From Anadara kagoshimensis (Eukaryota; Mollusca; Bivalvia; Arcoida; Arcidae), in the NCBI GenBank assembly GCA_021292105.1, contig CM037864.1, forward strand, positions 12,757,898 through 12,821,897: 64,000 nt of DNA. The letters are read 5' to 3'. A model generated the notes under the pieces. The model saw only the letters and a program-made list of their open reading frames with translations, made no database searches and was not told where the DNA came from. Numbering within the stretch: position 1 is the stretch's first letter; the number at the start of each line of letters is the position of its first letter. The translations under genes were made by a program, and so were the position numbers. Shown here in pieces: positions 1 through 59,991 of this stretch.

Positions 1-423
1 TCGCGAAAATAATATGGCCGAAAATAAATTTGATCAAATATATATGAATGGACTGTTCTCGATTGCTGTAATATAAATATATATGTAAACACTGTCAGAA
101 AATAATAACGTGTACCGGAAGTTACAGTAACTGTTCGGAACACACTGGCTTTTTTGTCTTGAAGTATCTCTTAAGCAAGAAAAAAATGGAAAGAAATAGT
201 TTTACTCACATTTATTCAGGTTTAATAACTAAAATCCATAAAATAGCTACAAGATCCATTATCCATTTTTAAAAGTACTGAGCACACAAATACTTTATTA
301 TAAAACACAGTTAACAGGTGAGTACAGGTGGAGTTGTACATGACGAGAGAACAGACAATTTTACGTACATACCCACAACTTTTACATGAGGGGCTCACGA
401 TGGGATCAGGCTCACAACGGAAT

Positions 424-506
424 ATTGCGAAAATTTCATGCCGCGAAATGACTTTGATACAAATATCGCAAAAATATCATGCCGCAAAAATAAAGTGTTT
501 TACAGT
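424..506. mobile_element. Fragment related to the CTGTAAATCACTT element
   Basis: Contains GCGAAAATTTCATGCCGCG and ends CAAAAATAAAGTGTTTTACAGT-like, similar to the right half of the element at 18996-19246. Only one end is visible. Confidence 0.4.
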
Positions 507-925
507 TAAAGAATCTTTATTGTGGTGTAAAACCTGGCATTTCTCTTCTCTTGGGTTCTCTGGCTATCTTTACTGTTTATTGTGACTAAAATATGAGATT
601 AACTCTTAAATGTTTTTGCGACTCTCCGTTTTCACTGGAGCATAAACACCATTACTTCTCCCTCTCTCATGGTGCTAGTTTAATACGGAAGAATGTTTAT
701 ATAATTGAAATAAATTCTGTGGTGTACTATATACATGGCTATAATGTGTTGTAAAATATGAAATAATCATTATGATAAATTCAAATTTTGTGTAGGAAAT
801 ATTGATGTATTTAGCTCTCTTTGTAATCACCATCAAAAATAAAAAAAATAATTTATCAATTAAAGGATTCTTGTTTTTGTTGTTCATACCAACAGTGGAT
901 AATTGCTTATCTTCAGGTAACAGCA

Positions 926-1168
926 GGACCCAGTTGTTCGAAGCCTGATTAGTTTAATCAATGATTAACAAAAATTTAAAAAGGCAATAAGAATCAAAAT
1001 AACATTATAGAATTTAAAGTTTTTTAATCATATAGTTAGATTTGATGGAATTCTATTTACTTTCAACATTTTCAACTTTAATTTCCCAACGGATCTGAAA
1101 TTATGTGAAATTCAAATTTTTGACTGATCAACTGATTAAACTAATCAAGCTATGTGCAACTGGCCCCA
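926..1168. mobile_element. TIR element (MITE) with CCAGTTG ends, copy 1
   Basis: Left end CCAGTTGTTCGAAGCCTGAT plus TAGTTTAATCA; right end in reverse complement reads CCAGTTGCACATAGCTTGAT plus TAGTTTAATCA. These inverted repeats of about 35 bases bound a roughly 240-base AT-rich body. A second copy is at 16751-16990. Confidence 0.7.
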
Positions 1169-1185
1169 GGTATATAGGTTACTAC

Positions 1186-1390
1186 ATCAACAGTGGACAA
1201 TTGTTTTACTTATATTCATATTGAGGCAACACCATCAATAGGTGAATACACAAGGGTGGACCATTGTATCACTTATATAGAGGCAACACCAGCAATAGGT
1301 GAATACATCAACAGTGGACTATTGTTTACATTGAGACAACACCAGATGTAGTGGACCATTATTTTGCTTATATTGAGACAATACCAGCTA
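1186..1390. repeat. Tandem repeat, about 60-bp unit, 3-4 copies
   Basis: Units of the type ACAGTGGAC-ATTGTTT-CTTATAT-GAGGCAACACCAGCAATAGGTGAATACATC, with drifting length. Confidence 0.65.
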
Positions 1391-2055
1391 TGTGCTTTTG
1401 TAGGAATTAAAACCTTTGTTATTTGCTACATGCTAATTTTGTTCCAAAGTAAACATACAAAAACCCTAGGGAAAGGGGAATAACTCTTACCGGTACTCAT
1501 CAACTTTCTGTTATTACAAATTTTGATTTAATTGATTATTTAATGTATTTCAATCCACGTTCTGAGTCATTTCACACCCATTTGTGCCTTTTATTTTAAA
1601 GATATAGAAACAATTATACCTTTTTTTCTGAACTTGACCCAGGGTAGGATTGAACATACCCTACCCGGTATTTCAAACTTGGGAAGCTCTGAAGTTTGAT
1701 TCCCACATGGAAGTAGTAGGGAGATTCAAAAAATTTTGTCGTGATATTGTGAGTCTCCCGCCCATATAAGGGGGGTTGGCAGGTATGATTTTGTAAGACC
1801 CTTACCATCATATTTATTATTTTGTCCCCAATGTTCTTGATCTACTTGACGTAAATTTCTAACTTTACTGTTAAGTTTGTCAGTTTGCTTGCCAAAGGTT
1901 GGTACTTTTCTCTGGCTAATCTGGTTTTCTCCAACATCTCTAAACTGACTGTCTTAATATATGCAAAAAACCGTTGACTTGAGCATAAAACACCATTACC
2001 TATTGCACCCATTCATTATAACAAAGAGGTTTTTGAATTTTGAATCAATAAGAGC

Positions 2056-2372
2056 GAGTAATGGTGTTTAACATCCCAGTCAAGAATACTTCACTTATAT
2101 CAAGACATCGCTAGCTACAGAAATTTTACATATGTGTTGAGCTGATGACATTATACAGCAGGGTTCTTTAATATGCCACATCTACAGTGGTACAGGGACT
2201 CATTTATTTTAAGTTCACATCTAAAAGAACCGACTTTTATCTTGTAATGCCTAGTGCTTGGCGAAAGAACAGACACTACCCATTTTCAATTCTTGGGTCA
2301 GACCCATTCGGGGTTTGAATCCATGACTCCCACTAACGGAGCGAGCACTCTACCAACTATGCTACCGCAGTG
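2056..2372 (-). mobile_element. tRNA-derived SINE, family 1
   Basis: Inverted copy: the tail (TTTCACTTATAT-type) is at the left and the tRNA-like head (TACCAACTATGCTACCGCAG) at the right. Confidence 0.78.
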
Positions 2373-2519
2373 AAATAAAATAAGAACACTACACCAAAAC
2401 ATGGATTTTTATAAATGTTTATTATAATTGTATACACTGCTGACAGGACAAAAGTTACTACAACTAGATTTGTATGTGGCAGTACAATGTAACATCTATA
2501 GTAATACAACATATTTATA

Positions 2520-2990
2520 CAACTACAGGAAGAAGTTCTCTGGAAGTACAACCAGTACAAAGCATTATGGGTAATATTACCATATAAGCAAAGAATTATG
2601 GGCAATATTTTGAAAATTTGAAGACTTCTCTGAAAGTACAACCAGTATGAAGCAAAGGATTGTGGTAATATTTTGAAAATTTAAAGACAGAAAATTCTCT
2701 GGTATAACCTGTATACAGCAAAGGATTATGGGTAATTTTACTATATAAGCAAAGGATCATGGGTAATAACTTTGAATATGTAAAGACTTCTTTGAAAGTA
2801 CAACCAGTATAAAGCAAAAGATTATATGTGGCATTTTTTGAAAATCAAAGACAGGAAATTTCTTCATAAAAGACGTATTGGTACTAGAGTTAAGCAAAGG
2901 ATTATGGCTATTATTTTTAGATATTAAAAAGACAGAAAGTTCACTGGTACACCCAGTATGCAGCAATGGATTATGGGTAGCATTTTAAAA
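2520..2990. repeat. Degenerate tandem repeat
   Basis: Repeating AGTACAACCAGTATAAAGCA, AAGGATTATGGGTAATATTT and TGAAAATTTGAAGAC blocks, about 8 partial units of 55-60 bases. It explains the overlapping spurious ORFs here. Confidence 0.65.
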
Positions 2991-5900
2991 AATTCTAAGA
3001 AAAGACTACTACTAGCACTCCACAAATATTTGATTTGATTTTTTTTAAATGTACATATTAAACCTTAGGTGATTTTCAAATATTTCCAAAATTAAATTTA
3101 AAGTTAAACATTTAACTAATAATTGTGCACACAAATGTACATTTTTTCAAAACTGTTTTCTTAGCTAATATGTTTTGGTAGAACTAGATATACAAATACA
3201 TGCACATATATTTGCAATCTCTTCTACAAAAATAATAATATTGGTACCAAATTTATAAGTTTTGACAAAAAGTTTGGACAGAAGTTATATTAACTAGAGA
3301 TAATACATAAATTTTATATGTCCTTGTGTATGGCTAATAAAAGATGAATCAATATACCATTCCTTAAACAATTAGAAATTAAATATATATACTTCAAAAT
3401 AAATTCACAAAATGTGCATATAAATAAAGGTTTCAATATAAAAACTCTTAAAATGCACTTATATATGTGGATATTCAGATCCTCTGTAAATAATGAGACA
3501 TTTTCTAAATATATTGTTTAAATTTCTCCTTTATACCTATTTATTTATATATAATTATATATCAGGTCTAAAAATACTGTAGTGCCAATGCCATCCAATT
3601 GATGTTCACAAACAGTTTTAGGAATGGAACCACAAGTGTACCATGTGACCACAACCCATAACGTTTATGCAGAGAGTTTTGGAAAATTACGTCGAAATTT
3701 CTAAGAGTAAAGTAATCTTACGGGAAAACATGAACTAGAGCAATTCAGTCTCCAATGGAAATAATTATTCCGCAGAACGTTAAGGGTTATCACTTGGTAC
3801 ACTGGTGAACCCCAGCTAGGTCCAAAAATTGACCTCTTCCTGAAGTTTATACTTCGCTGTCTAACTCTAGTGTTTGTCTTAGGAAGTTTGTGCTTCTATT
3901 TTTCCTAGATCTGTTTATTGGTGATTTTTTAATGCCCTGAGATTACAAATGGACAATTAATATTAATTATGATTATGACATGTTAAGAAGTTGATTATTG
4001 CTGTTACTATTTAGTGACTTGTTGTTTTCTTTCTACATGTTATACTGTCAAATCTCTCTCAATATTTTCCAAGAAGCTTGTACAGGATAATCTGTCTATA
4101 AATTTTTCAGATGAAAATGACATTGATACCTTGTTACCAATGTTTACAAATATCATCTTGGTAACTAATGGTTACAAACTAACAACAATGACTCCAGTGT
4201 CAAGATTTTTATGCATACATGTTTATAAAGGGACTGATTAACCTGCTAATGCCATAATTCTCAAAATACTCATAAAAATTATGATTATTCTGCAAGAAAA
4301 GTAATTATGGCTTGCAAAAAGTTTAAGAAAAATGAATAAATATTAATAAGAAAACCTGGAAAAAAGCATCACTATGAAAATATGAGGGTCACCATGGAAA
4401 CCAATGTTGATCACCATGGAACCCAATGTTCATCACTACAGAACCATTTCAAACATTCATTCACCAAAGCATTTTCAACAATAAATGCATGATTAATATT
4501 ATTCTTGATATTTGTGGCAAACATGATTTACTAATCCTTCAATATTTCTACAATCTTTTGTGAAGCAGGCTATAGCTGTCTCAATCATTCTACAATCTTT
4601 TGTGAAGCAGACTATAGTTACCAACTTCAGCATTTGATTTCACATTTATACCAGAACATTCGAAAAAGACACAATTTTACAATTACTAAAAAAAAATCCA
4701 TTAAGACCTTTTTATGGGCAATAATAATTAACAAAATAGCACTGCAATGCATTAATTAAAAAATTCCAAGTTAGCATAAGATCTACATAGATGTACATAA
4801 AATGTACCAACAGAACAACAAGAAGCAGACGACAGGAATATAATAACTACAAACTACTTTTAAACTTTAATAATGTGGTAATAACTTAGTGATGTACCTG
4901 AATTAATATCACAAATAATGCAAATTATATAATAATAATAAAGAACACAATAAAAGGCTCATGTAACATGATTCAAAGATATTTTTTTATAAATCGGCTA
5001 GGTAAAGGTCAAAATGGAGTTCACTTGGATACCATGTTCTTATAAATACCCCCTTTATATCTGTGCAATAATCCTTTACACTGTGTAATCAAGAAGCATA
5101 TGATTGTCAATTTCTTGAGCTGATTGGTCAACATACTGCTGTTATAAGTTGTCCATAATCTGATGGATGAAATGGCTCTTTACAGGACTGAAAATAGGCA
5201 CTGGCCACAGTAGCTATAGTCCAGACAAACAGTCTGGCTGCTATTTCCAACACTGCTTTTTTTGTTCAAATAACAAATGTACATAGCTTTGAAAATATGT
5301 CACACTAGCCTTTTCAGTGTTCCTAAACACACACAAGAAAAGAAACAAATTCAAAATAATTGGTAACATAAACTGCTGCCTTAGGCATATATAATAAACT
5401 TAATTAACTATATGTAGTTCTGCTCTTCTCAAAATTCTTAACAATACAGTTTTACCAAATAAGCCAACAAGCAAACATTCACTGATTCAATGACATTTAT
5501 ATTCAAACACCGTTCTGAAACTTGTAATCGTCCTCGCCTAAGAATACTGTCCGTAATTTTGAGCTAAAACTAAAAACCAATCTAAATGTACTACATTAAC
5601 TATGTAACATACTTATTCTCTATGTAGTTTCTTCCTAATATACAGTGAAAGAGTACCGATAAGTGTTATACATCAAGATGTTAATTCAAAATTTCATTTC
5701 ATGGAGATGTTTAGCATCCATTAAGACTGTAATACATTATAGTCCATTTTTGTTTCCGGTTTCTGACAATGACTTTGGAACACAAGACACTTCTAAGGAC
5801 CTAAATTTTACTTTGTCACCTAAAGTGAGATCTAATATACCAATTTACTTTACATTAGAAAATTTAAACTTATAAATATCATATATTATCCATATATGCA

Positions 5901-6012
5901 GAAAATTTCAAAAAGTTATGAAACTCTTGACATGATCTCAGCAAACTTTCCTTCCATGAATGCATTTACTTTTCTCTTTACAAATCACATATAATTCATA
6001 TTTCATTTCATG

Positions 6013-6018
6013 TTTATT
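6013..6018 (-). terminator. Candidate poly(A) signal
   Basis: The first AATAAA (plus-strand TTTATT) I see after the stop codon, about 380 bases downstream. CRMP 3' UTRs are often several kilobases long and many other AATAAA-like hexamers occur further down, so this is only a candidate. Confidence 0.22.
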
Positions 6019-6393
6019 CTCTCAATCCCTCAAATCAAAATGGAACCATCCAGTTCTTTAATTCTAGGCAATACTATATGACAAGCTAAAGGGATGAGAT
6101 GAGATGTTTCAACCTTACAATCCTGTAACCTACATGTTAATATGGACTGGCCCAAAATCAATAGCGCTAGATATTCCATTTGATAATGCAAGGGTAGAAA
6201 ATATACTGGTAGCTTTTATAAAATACAGTTTTATGAATCTGAAGCAAAAAACAAACATCTAAAGCAGTTTCTCTCTCTTTTCTTTTTCAATACTTCAGGA
6301 ATTAAAATGTCAAATATTCTCATGACGTGTTCATGGCCCCAGAAACCTGGTTTTAAATTGACCTATGACCTTGTTTGACCTCTGACCTGTCTT

Positions 6394-53160
<46,767 letters not shown>

Positions 53161-53479
53161 GATTTTTTAAATTTATCCCCACAAAATTCGAATTACTGCT
53201 TCTAAAAATCAACCTACAGCAGGTGTTCTGGGATTAGCTCCCCTGTCTACAACCGGTATATTCCCAAATCCAAATTTTTCATAGAAATGTAATAAATTAT
53301 CCAAATTTACACATTGCACTGCACTAATTATGAATACACAAATATTTACAAGTGTCACACGAAAGCTTCCGGCAAAAATGACAGCAAAAAATCTATCAAC
53401 CACGTTCTTGTGAGGTAGGTATCGGTTGATAAGGAAAGTCTTGATATACAATTTTACAAACCGGCGACGAATTCTGTGC

Positions 53480-53760
53480 ACATCAAAGCATCAACATAAA
53501 GTCAGGCGACTAATAACACCATCCCACTAATATTTAATGTCCCAATCAGTAAGCTCTGAATACAATTTACTCAAGGCAATTTACTGGCTATGTAAGTCTA
53601 TCGCTTCTGTGTGTATTTCTCGATCGATGAAATCAGTCAGTGCTTGAGGCCCCGATCTAGCACATCTCGCATCCGGAAGTGCTCTCATAATCATTTTCAT
53701 AATATCTGCACGTGGTGTTTACCGGCAAGTGTAAACGGGCGTGTGAACTTGTATATTTCA
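53480..53760 (-). promoter_or_regulatory. Candidate promoter region of first exon A
   Basis: The sequence 320-600 bases upstream of the exon A ATG is richer in CpG than its surroundings. It contains CATCCGGAAGTG (53671-53682), a good ETS/GABPA core-promoter motif, and further CpGs at ACCGGC, CGGGCG and CTCGATCG. There is no clear TATA box. The role is inferred from position and composition only. Confidence 0.35.
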
Positions 53761-55089
53761 CGTTTAAATGTCAAGTACTGCCATGACTGGTATTAATTTT
53801 CAAAAGTTAACAATCTGTATAACATTATTTTAAGTACTAGAAATATTTACAATCTAAATCTATACACTGTTTCAAAAAGTATCATTTTGTACAGTATACA
53901 AAGTATCCTTATTATTGTGATATTTTCATATATATTCTACTGCAAATTATTGTATGTCATGGGATTTTTTTTTTAATTTTCATTTTAAAATGATATAATA
54001 ATAATTATACATAAAAACATTTTTTTAAAATTAATACATGAAAACCAGAGACATATAAAACCAAAACTTATTGAATTAAAAAAAGCTTGCAAGAAAGAAA
54101 TAATTAAAACAAACATAATAATTTTTTCAAAAAATTTTGAATTTTATCAAGAAATAAATTTTTATTATTTCTGCATTTATTTTGCTTCAGTGGATTTAAA
54201 ATCAATTTTTAAATGAAGCCCCTTTAAATTTTTACATGCAGTTCAAACAAGAATATTTGCACATGTTTTATATTATTTATTATTACTTATAATTATTTCC
54301 AAAATAGGATATATTTAATTCATTATTCACTGACACAAGTCTGCACTTTAAACCCTAACCCAAAAGAACCCATCCTTAAAAAATTAAATGCATGTATATA
54401 AAAAGTAAAGCGTAAAAAAGAAAACAATTTGATGATATACTGATGACTGACAAGACTCCCTGGAAACACAATTTCAAAATCTTAATTGAAAGCATTATTT
54501 TTTTTAAACTTCATATGAATACCATATGTTTGCCAGACATTCTTGTGTTGTTTTTATTACCGATATGTGCAAAGTGAAAATAAAAGTGCAGGGAAGTTAA
54601 CTGTTTAACTGAGAGGCAACAATGGGGGAAAAAGATGCTAGATATTATATAAAATTTTTAACTGACTCAAGGAACTGATGACAACATTTTACCAAGAATA
54701 TTTTATATAACATGTTTCAAAGGATTTCAATACTGTGGAGGAAACCAGAGTGTCCCAAAAGCATCTACTAAACCAACCAATTTATCCAATCTTGACTTAA
54801 AAACACATAGCATACAGTGCACAGTGCTGATTAAAAGCAATAAATGTCACAGTGTGCAATTTTTGTAGCATTTCTAGAGCAGAATCAACTTTCAGCACAT
54901 CACTCAGTTTGACAAAGGGGGGTAACTCTAACAACCCACTACACCATAATTTTGATCTATGCATTGGTCAATAGTTAATTTCTATTGCCAAGAATTTGAG
55001 GTAGGATAAAGGACTCCAAGATTTTGCACAATCCCCTTATTCATTGCACTGCATATCTTAAGTCCTGTTATTCCAGCTATAGATATTGG

Positions 55090-55290
55090 TACTGTGTTAT
55101 ATGTGATATAATCTTCACTGGGACAAAACGGAACAAAAAAAATCAATATTCATGGTAAAAAATGAACTACCCGGTAATAGTAATAAGTACTGCAGAACCG
55201 GACATCTTGACTGGGACAAAAATGGGACACCAAATCAATATTCATGGTAAAAAATGACCTGTTGGTAATAAGTACAGCAGAACTGCTTCA
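55090..55290. repeat. Tandem duplication, about 96-bp unit
   Basis: ACTGGGACAAAA, AATCAATATTCATGGTAAAA and AATAAGTACTGCAGAAC occur twice in tandem. Confidence 0.65.
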
Positions 55291-56489
55291 CAGGACATCA
55301 TTACATAAAAAGAGTAGCTGTTTGTACAACAAAAGTAAATACTTTCAGTAAAACCATTTCAGCATGTTTAGTCAAATTTAGGTCCTATACTGGGGTTTGA
55401 TGATGTTGAACAATAAAAAATCCAAGAATTAAAAGGAATCTGGGACGTCAAAATAAATGAAGTGGGGAAGTAAAAGAGGGATGTTTGAAAGAGGTTTTGC
55501 TGTATTAAACCTATATTAGCAATAATTGCTTCTTCCTTGGTGAAGACCCATAAAAATCAAAAAAAAATTTGGACTTTAAATACTATTGCAATAAATGAAG
55601 TGAGGTGTATTACAAAGAGGTTTTACTGCACAAAAAAAAACTAATTGACTCCTTCCTTGATGATGAAGACCCTCCAAAAACCAAAGAAAAAGAATTTTAG
55701 GGTTCAGTTATGAGTTGGGTAATTTTTGAAGGGTGTTATAAAGAGGTTTTGCTGTATATATCTATGTACTAATTGACTCTTTCCTTCATTTATCATGAAT
55801 GTTATTTATTTTATCTAAAGCATATGAAGGAGGACAGATGACTAAACTCGCTGCTGGAACAAATCTAAACTTTATATTCTTAACCTCTAAAATACAAAAC
55901 GGATGATGGAACAGACTTTTATAATCTTAACTCATTCCATAAACCAATATTACATAATCTTAAAGAGAGACAGTCTAGCAGACACAGATACTCTGTGTGA
56001 TCAATAACAAAGGCTTGTAGCCTGACTAGCTCACTGTTTCTATGGAAATTTATATTTTTGCATACAAAACACATGAAATAATATATATATGGTGTATGGC
56101 AACAAGGGAACAGAATATTTAGAATTTGATTGTGTAGAAATTAAAATGAATTAACATGAGTGAATTGATGGTGTAATATCATGCAAACCCAATAAGCTAA
56201 GTAACAATAGGAACTAGAGTAGTCGCTTGAGAGACAAATCCCCCCCCCCCCCTGTACCCAACATTGCGGAATTGCTATTTCTAAGATTTGATCATGTGAT
56301 CTTAACCTTGACCTATGTACCTTAATTTGGTATGTGACACATCATCTCATGATGGTTAACATTTGTTCTAGGTTTGATCAAAATCCATCCATAGACATGG
56401 AAGATAAGGAATGGAAACATTATTGGGACAGAACCATCCAGACAGACAGACAGGGTGATTCTTATGATCAAAACACCTGCTTTGATTGT

Positions 56490-56655
56490 TAAATTATATG
56501 GCAGTATGATGCTTCACTCTACATGACAGCATGGCACTGCATTCTACATGACAGCATGTGTCTTCACTCTACATGACAGCATGATCTAAACACATGCTTT
56601 GATTGTTTGTTGTACATGACAGCATGGTACTGCACTCCACATGGCAGCATGATAA
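56490..56655. repeat. Short tandem repeat (CTCTACATGACAGCATG)
   Basis: Six copies of a 17-base core at variable spacing. Confidence 0.65.
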
Positions 56656-57140
56656 GTCTACCTGCTATAATTTCATTTTCAAGTGTACGGGAACTTAGAG
56701 GAAATATGAAAAATATACACTTAGAAAAATGGGGGTGTCCGAATATTTAGAGTTGTCCGATATTTAGGAGCCTGATGTCTGATCGTAAGTACCGGTATGA
56801 TTATAAAGAAAAACATAGAAGAAATGAACAAACACCAGTAACCAATTTAATATTTTTAAATGTATACTTATCTTCATTATTTACACAATATGTCACTGAG
56901 TGCCATCTATCAATCAACCTTGAAAGTAAAGTCAAATGCAAAAATAATAATTCAGTCGGAATCTCTTCTAGGAAAATCCAATGATACAGAAAGAATGCTA
57001 AATGACCATTCAGATATTTACAAAGCAAATTATTTTTACGGCCATGTCAGATTATTTTGTAGTTTCTCAGACCTGTAGGCCTTTAAAATTTAAAAATGAG
57101 AACAATTCATAACTTTGTTCAAACAGTGTGTGCTAGAAAA

Positions 57141-58551
57141 ACAAGAGGCCCATGGGCCTTAACGCTCACCTGTGATCTTTAAACCCATGAGCTTCATTCA
57201 AATATCAAAATGATAATTCGGCCAATATTCTAATATACATCCCTATACAAAAAGTTTATAGTTTTTAAGATAAATAAACATCTCAGTACTTGTTTGTATC
57301 TGTGATCTTGAAATTTGAACCCATGCTCTTCATTCATATATCAAAGTGACCACTGTGCCAGTGCCAACAATATTCTAATATACATGCCTATACAAAAAGT
57401 TAATAGTTTTCAAGATAATTAACCATTTAGGTATTCATTCGCATCTGTGACCTTGACCTTTGAACCCATGACCTTCATTCATATATCAAAATGATCATTA
57501 GGATAATACCTAAATATTTTAATATACATGCCTATACAAAAGGTTTATAGTTTTTGAGATAAATAATCATTTCAGACCTTGTTCACATCTGTGACCTTGA
57601 CCTTTGAACCCATAACCTTCATTCATATATCAAAATGGTTGTTAGGCTAAACCTACAATATTCTAATATAGATGCATATACAAAAAGTTAACAGTTTTCA
57701 AGATAATTAACCATTCAGGTATTCATTCACATCTGTGACCTTGACCTTTGAACTCATGACCTTTATTCATATATCAAAATGACCATTGGGCCATTACCTA
57801 CAATATTCTAATATACATGCCTATACAAAAAGTTCATAGTTTTGCAGATAATTAACTATTTTGGTAAACTTGTACATCTGTGACCTTGACCTTTGAACCC
57901 ATGAACTTAATCGATATATCAAAATGATCGTCATGTCAATACCTACAATTAACCAAAAATCCTACATCATTATCACCAGAAATGTTTAAAAAATAGCATT
58001 TTTTATCAAAGGTCAAAAACTGGGACATGACCTTGACCTTTGACCTTGACATCAATCGGAAGAAAATCGCAAGACAAGATCAACAGTGAAAACTCCATAC
58101 AATTATCTTCAGCCATTATGAAGTTATAACAATAAATGTCTCATTTTAAAAATTACATAATTTTACGCAAAAAACGCGTAACCTATTTTTCGTTCAATTT
58201 TCATGAAAAACACAATTATAATGTATCTAGGTATCCTGAATCCAAATATCCAATCAAATTTGCCTGCACCTTTTGGTTTCAGAGAAGAAGATATTTTTGT
58301 CTTTTGGCTATTTATAGTAACGGCAGCCATATTGTTGGGCGTGGTCAAACCCCAAACACAATTTTGAAAGCCTGATACCCAGGCATAATAATCAACAAGT
58401 TTCATCAAATTTGCCTCAGTAGTTTTGGAGGAGAAGATTAAAATGTAAAGTTTACGCACGACGCACGACACACGACGGACGACGAACGACGGACGACGGA
58501 CGGTGATAGATAGCAATAGCTCATCTGAGCCTTTTGGCTCAGGTGAGCTAA
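57141..58551 (+). mobile_element. Large repeat element, copy 2 (diverged, about 6 units)
   Basis: Same start motif (ACAAGAGGCCCATGGGCC then GCTCACCTG) and same end (TGAGCC-TTTT-GGCTCA, AGGTGAGCTAA). The roughly 145-bp units begin near 57301, 57446, 57590, 57736 and 57881 and are clearly more diverged than in copies 1 and 3, so this is an older copy. The microsatellite before the 3' end is a degenerate ACGAC/GGACGAC run at 58455-58500. Confidence 0.8.
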
Positions 58552-58914
58552 AAAAAATCTAAATAATTATGAGGTATACTGTAATACATATTATTTTAGC
58601 AGTAGTATTTTGGTTATTTTAACAATTGAAAAAAGTCATTGGGTTTCTCTGCAGTTTTTCTTATGTATGTTTCATCATACATTAAAGACAAATAAACAGT
58701 TTAAAAAATTATTTCATAAAAAAAATTAATGGTTTTTAGGATGAGCTATTTACTTCTGGGATACAAATGTTGGGGTGGTGGAAGACGTTTTTCATTGTGC
58801 TTGACAGTTCTAGTTTCTTATTAGCATGATTTAAAATACGTGATATCGCGATTACTCGTTCGTCAGAACTCTCTAGTGATGAAGATAGAAAGGCGTTGTT
58901 GTCTGGGGACAAAC

Positions 58915-59256
58915 ATGGCAACAAATCGGCGTCCGTCACAACCCAGACAAGATTTGATCATCAGAAAATTATTAGAGTCGTTAAAAAGAGAAGAACTGTG
59001 TCAATACGTCGGAGAACACTATGTTAATCATTCTAATGAAAGAAAAGAAGAGTTGCTGGCCCTTTGTTTACATACGGCGAGAATGAATGTACCTGTTATA
59101 GACAGGGTGACGATTGTGGCATCCAGAACACCAGGCGACGGACAGTGCGCGACAGAGAAGGTTTGGAACCTGTCAACGAGTTTACAATGGTCCAGCGATT
59201 TACAGGGATTGTCAACAATTGCCATGTTAGATGTTGGTCAGTTCTTGTTGTCATAG
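58915..59256 (+). CDS. Possible 5' exon of an unrecognised gene (114-codon ORF)
   Basis: ATG at 58915 opens MATNRRPSQPRQDLIIRKLL and continues with ESLKREELCQYVGEHY and RKEELLALCLHTARMN before a TAG at 59256. The sequence is much richer in CpG than the rest of the window, which suggests a real exon or a younger insertion. The pattern of two short helices with LKREEL and a KEEL motif is reminiscent of a SAP-like DNA-binding fold, but this is weak. The same frame reopens after the TAG, reading on to RADIG before a GTATGT donor-like site at 59350, so the true exon may end earlier or may be broken. It sits between two large repeats, so it could also be captured or transposon-derived sequence. I do not recognise the family. 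Confidence 0.33.
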   Translation: MATNRRPSQPRQDLIIRKLLESLKREELCQYVGEHYVNHSNERKEELLALCLHTARMNVPVIDRVTIVASRTPGDGQCATEKVWNLSTSLQWSSDLQGLSTIAMLDVGQFLLS

Positions 59257-59372
59257 TGTGGTTGGTCAAAGCAGAGAATCCATGATAGAAAGAAGGACTA
59301 TCAGCTGCATTCAAATGGTCATGTCCATGATGTTCAGAGAGCAGATATAGGTATGTACAGTCGTTGTATAGT

Positions 59373-59417
59373 AATAATAATAATAATAATAATTATTATT
59401 ATTATTATTATTATTAT
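59373..59417. repeat. (AAT)n/(ATT)n hairpin microsatellite
   Basis: AAT units run directly into ATT units, forming a self-complementary run of about 45 bases. Confidence 0.85.
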
Positions 59418-59534
59418 AAATCGTTTATTGAGAAAACTGAATTTAGTGTTCACTCCATAATCACCTGTTTCTGGTATTTAATAAATAACTCTGTTATATT
59501 TTGGGTATATAGTGTAATTTTTAAATATTAAATA

Positions 59535-59725
59535 CAGTGAAACCTCCCTAAACCGGACACTCTCTAAACTGGACAACTCTCTATTCCGGACAAAATATTT
59601 GGTCCCAAATTTATCCTTCTTTATTTCAACTAACAAAAACCTCTCTAAACCGGAACCTCTCTATTCCGGACACCGGACAAACTTTTCAGTCCCAAGCTGC
59701 TTATTATCTTAAAATTGAACCTCTT
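59535..59725. mobile_element. pogo/Tigger-like terminal fragment
   Basis: Begins TACAGTGAAACCTCCCTAAA and contains several CCTCTCTAAACCGGA and CTCTCTATTCCGGACA blocks, in the style of pogo/Tigger ends with repeated subterminal motifs. Only one end is obvious. Related short blocks occur at 15341-15520 (CAGTAAAACCTCGTAATAAT) and 55490-55760 (AAAGAGGTTTTGCTGTAT). Confidence 0.5.
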
Positions 59726-59991
59726 CAAACCGGACAACATTTTGATTTTTTAAAATAACTTGTTTTTCTTTTTTTAATTAGATTACTGTCAAACAGATTT
59801 AAATAAATATTTAATTAAAAATTGTGAGTTTTTTATAGTTTTTTTATTCTTATTTAAAATAATTGGTATTTAATATAATTACTCGTGTATTTATTTTTTA
59901 AACATTTTTCAGCTATATATTTCTTATGTTCTTTCTTTTTGTGATTTTCCTTTATCACTTACTTATTTATTAATTGTCACAATAACTTAAG

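Larger units (their letters stand above)
1..6393. other. Gene 3' UTR / downstream region
   Basis: Beyond the stop codon of the DPYS/CRMP gene. Besides the repeats listed, the stretches 3,000-4,530 and 4,620-6,390 hold AT-rich sequence with small duplications (for example ATTCTACAATCTTTTGTGAA twice at 4,545-4,620). I see no exon or RNA gene in them. How much is 3' UTR cannot be told from sequence alone. Confidence 0.5.
53761..57140. other. Upstream intergenic region
   Basis: AT-rich sequence with the short tandem repeats listed, a C14 run at 56240-56253, and no supported gene. Confidence 0.5.

Noticed and set aside
2357..2966. Three overlapping minus-strand ORFs of 69-94 codons
   Set aside because: They come from a degenerate tandem repeat; similarity between them is repeat similarity.
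53209..53481. 90-codon minus-strand ORF upstream of first exon A
   Set aside because: It lies in the likely 5' UTR or promoter, ends before the exon A start and shows no recognisable motif.
58163..58516. 117-codon minus-strand ORF with Arg/Val-rich start
   Set aside because: It is a translation of the GGACGAC microsatellite and tail of the large repeat element.
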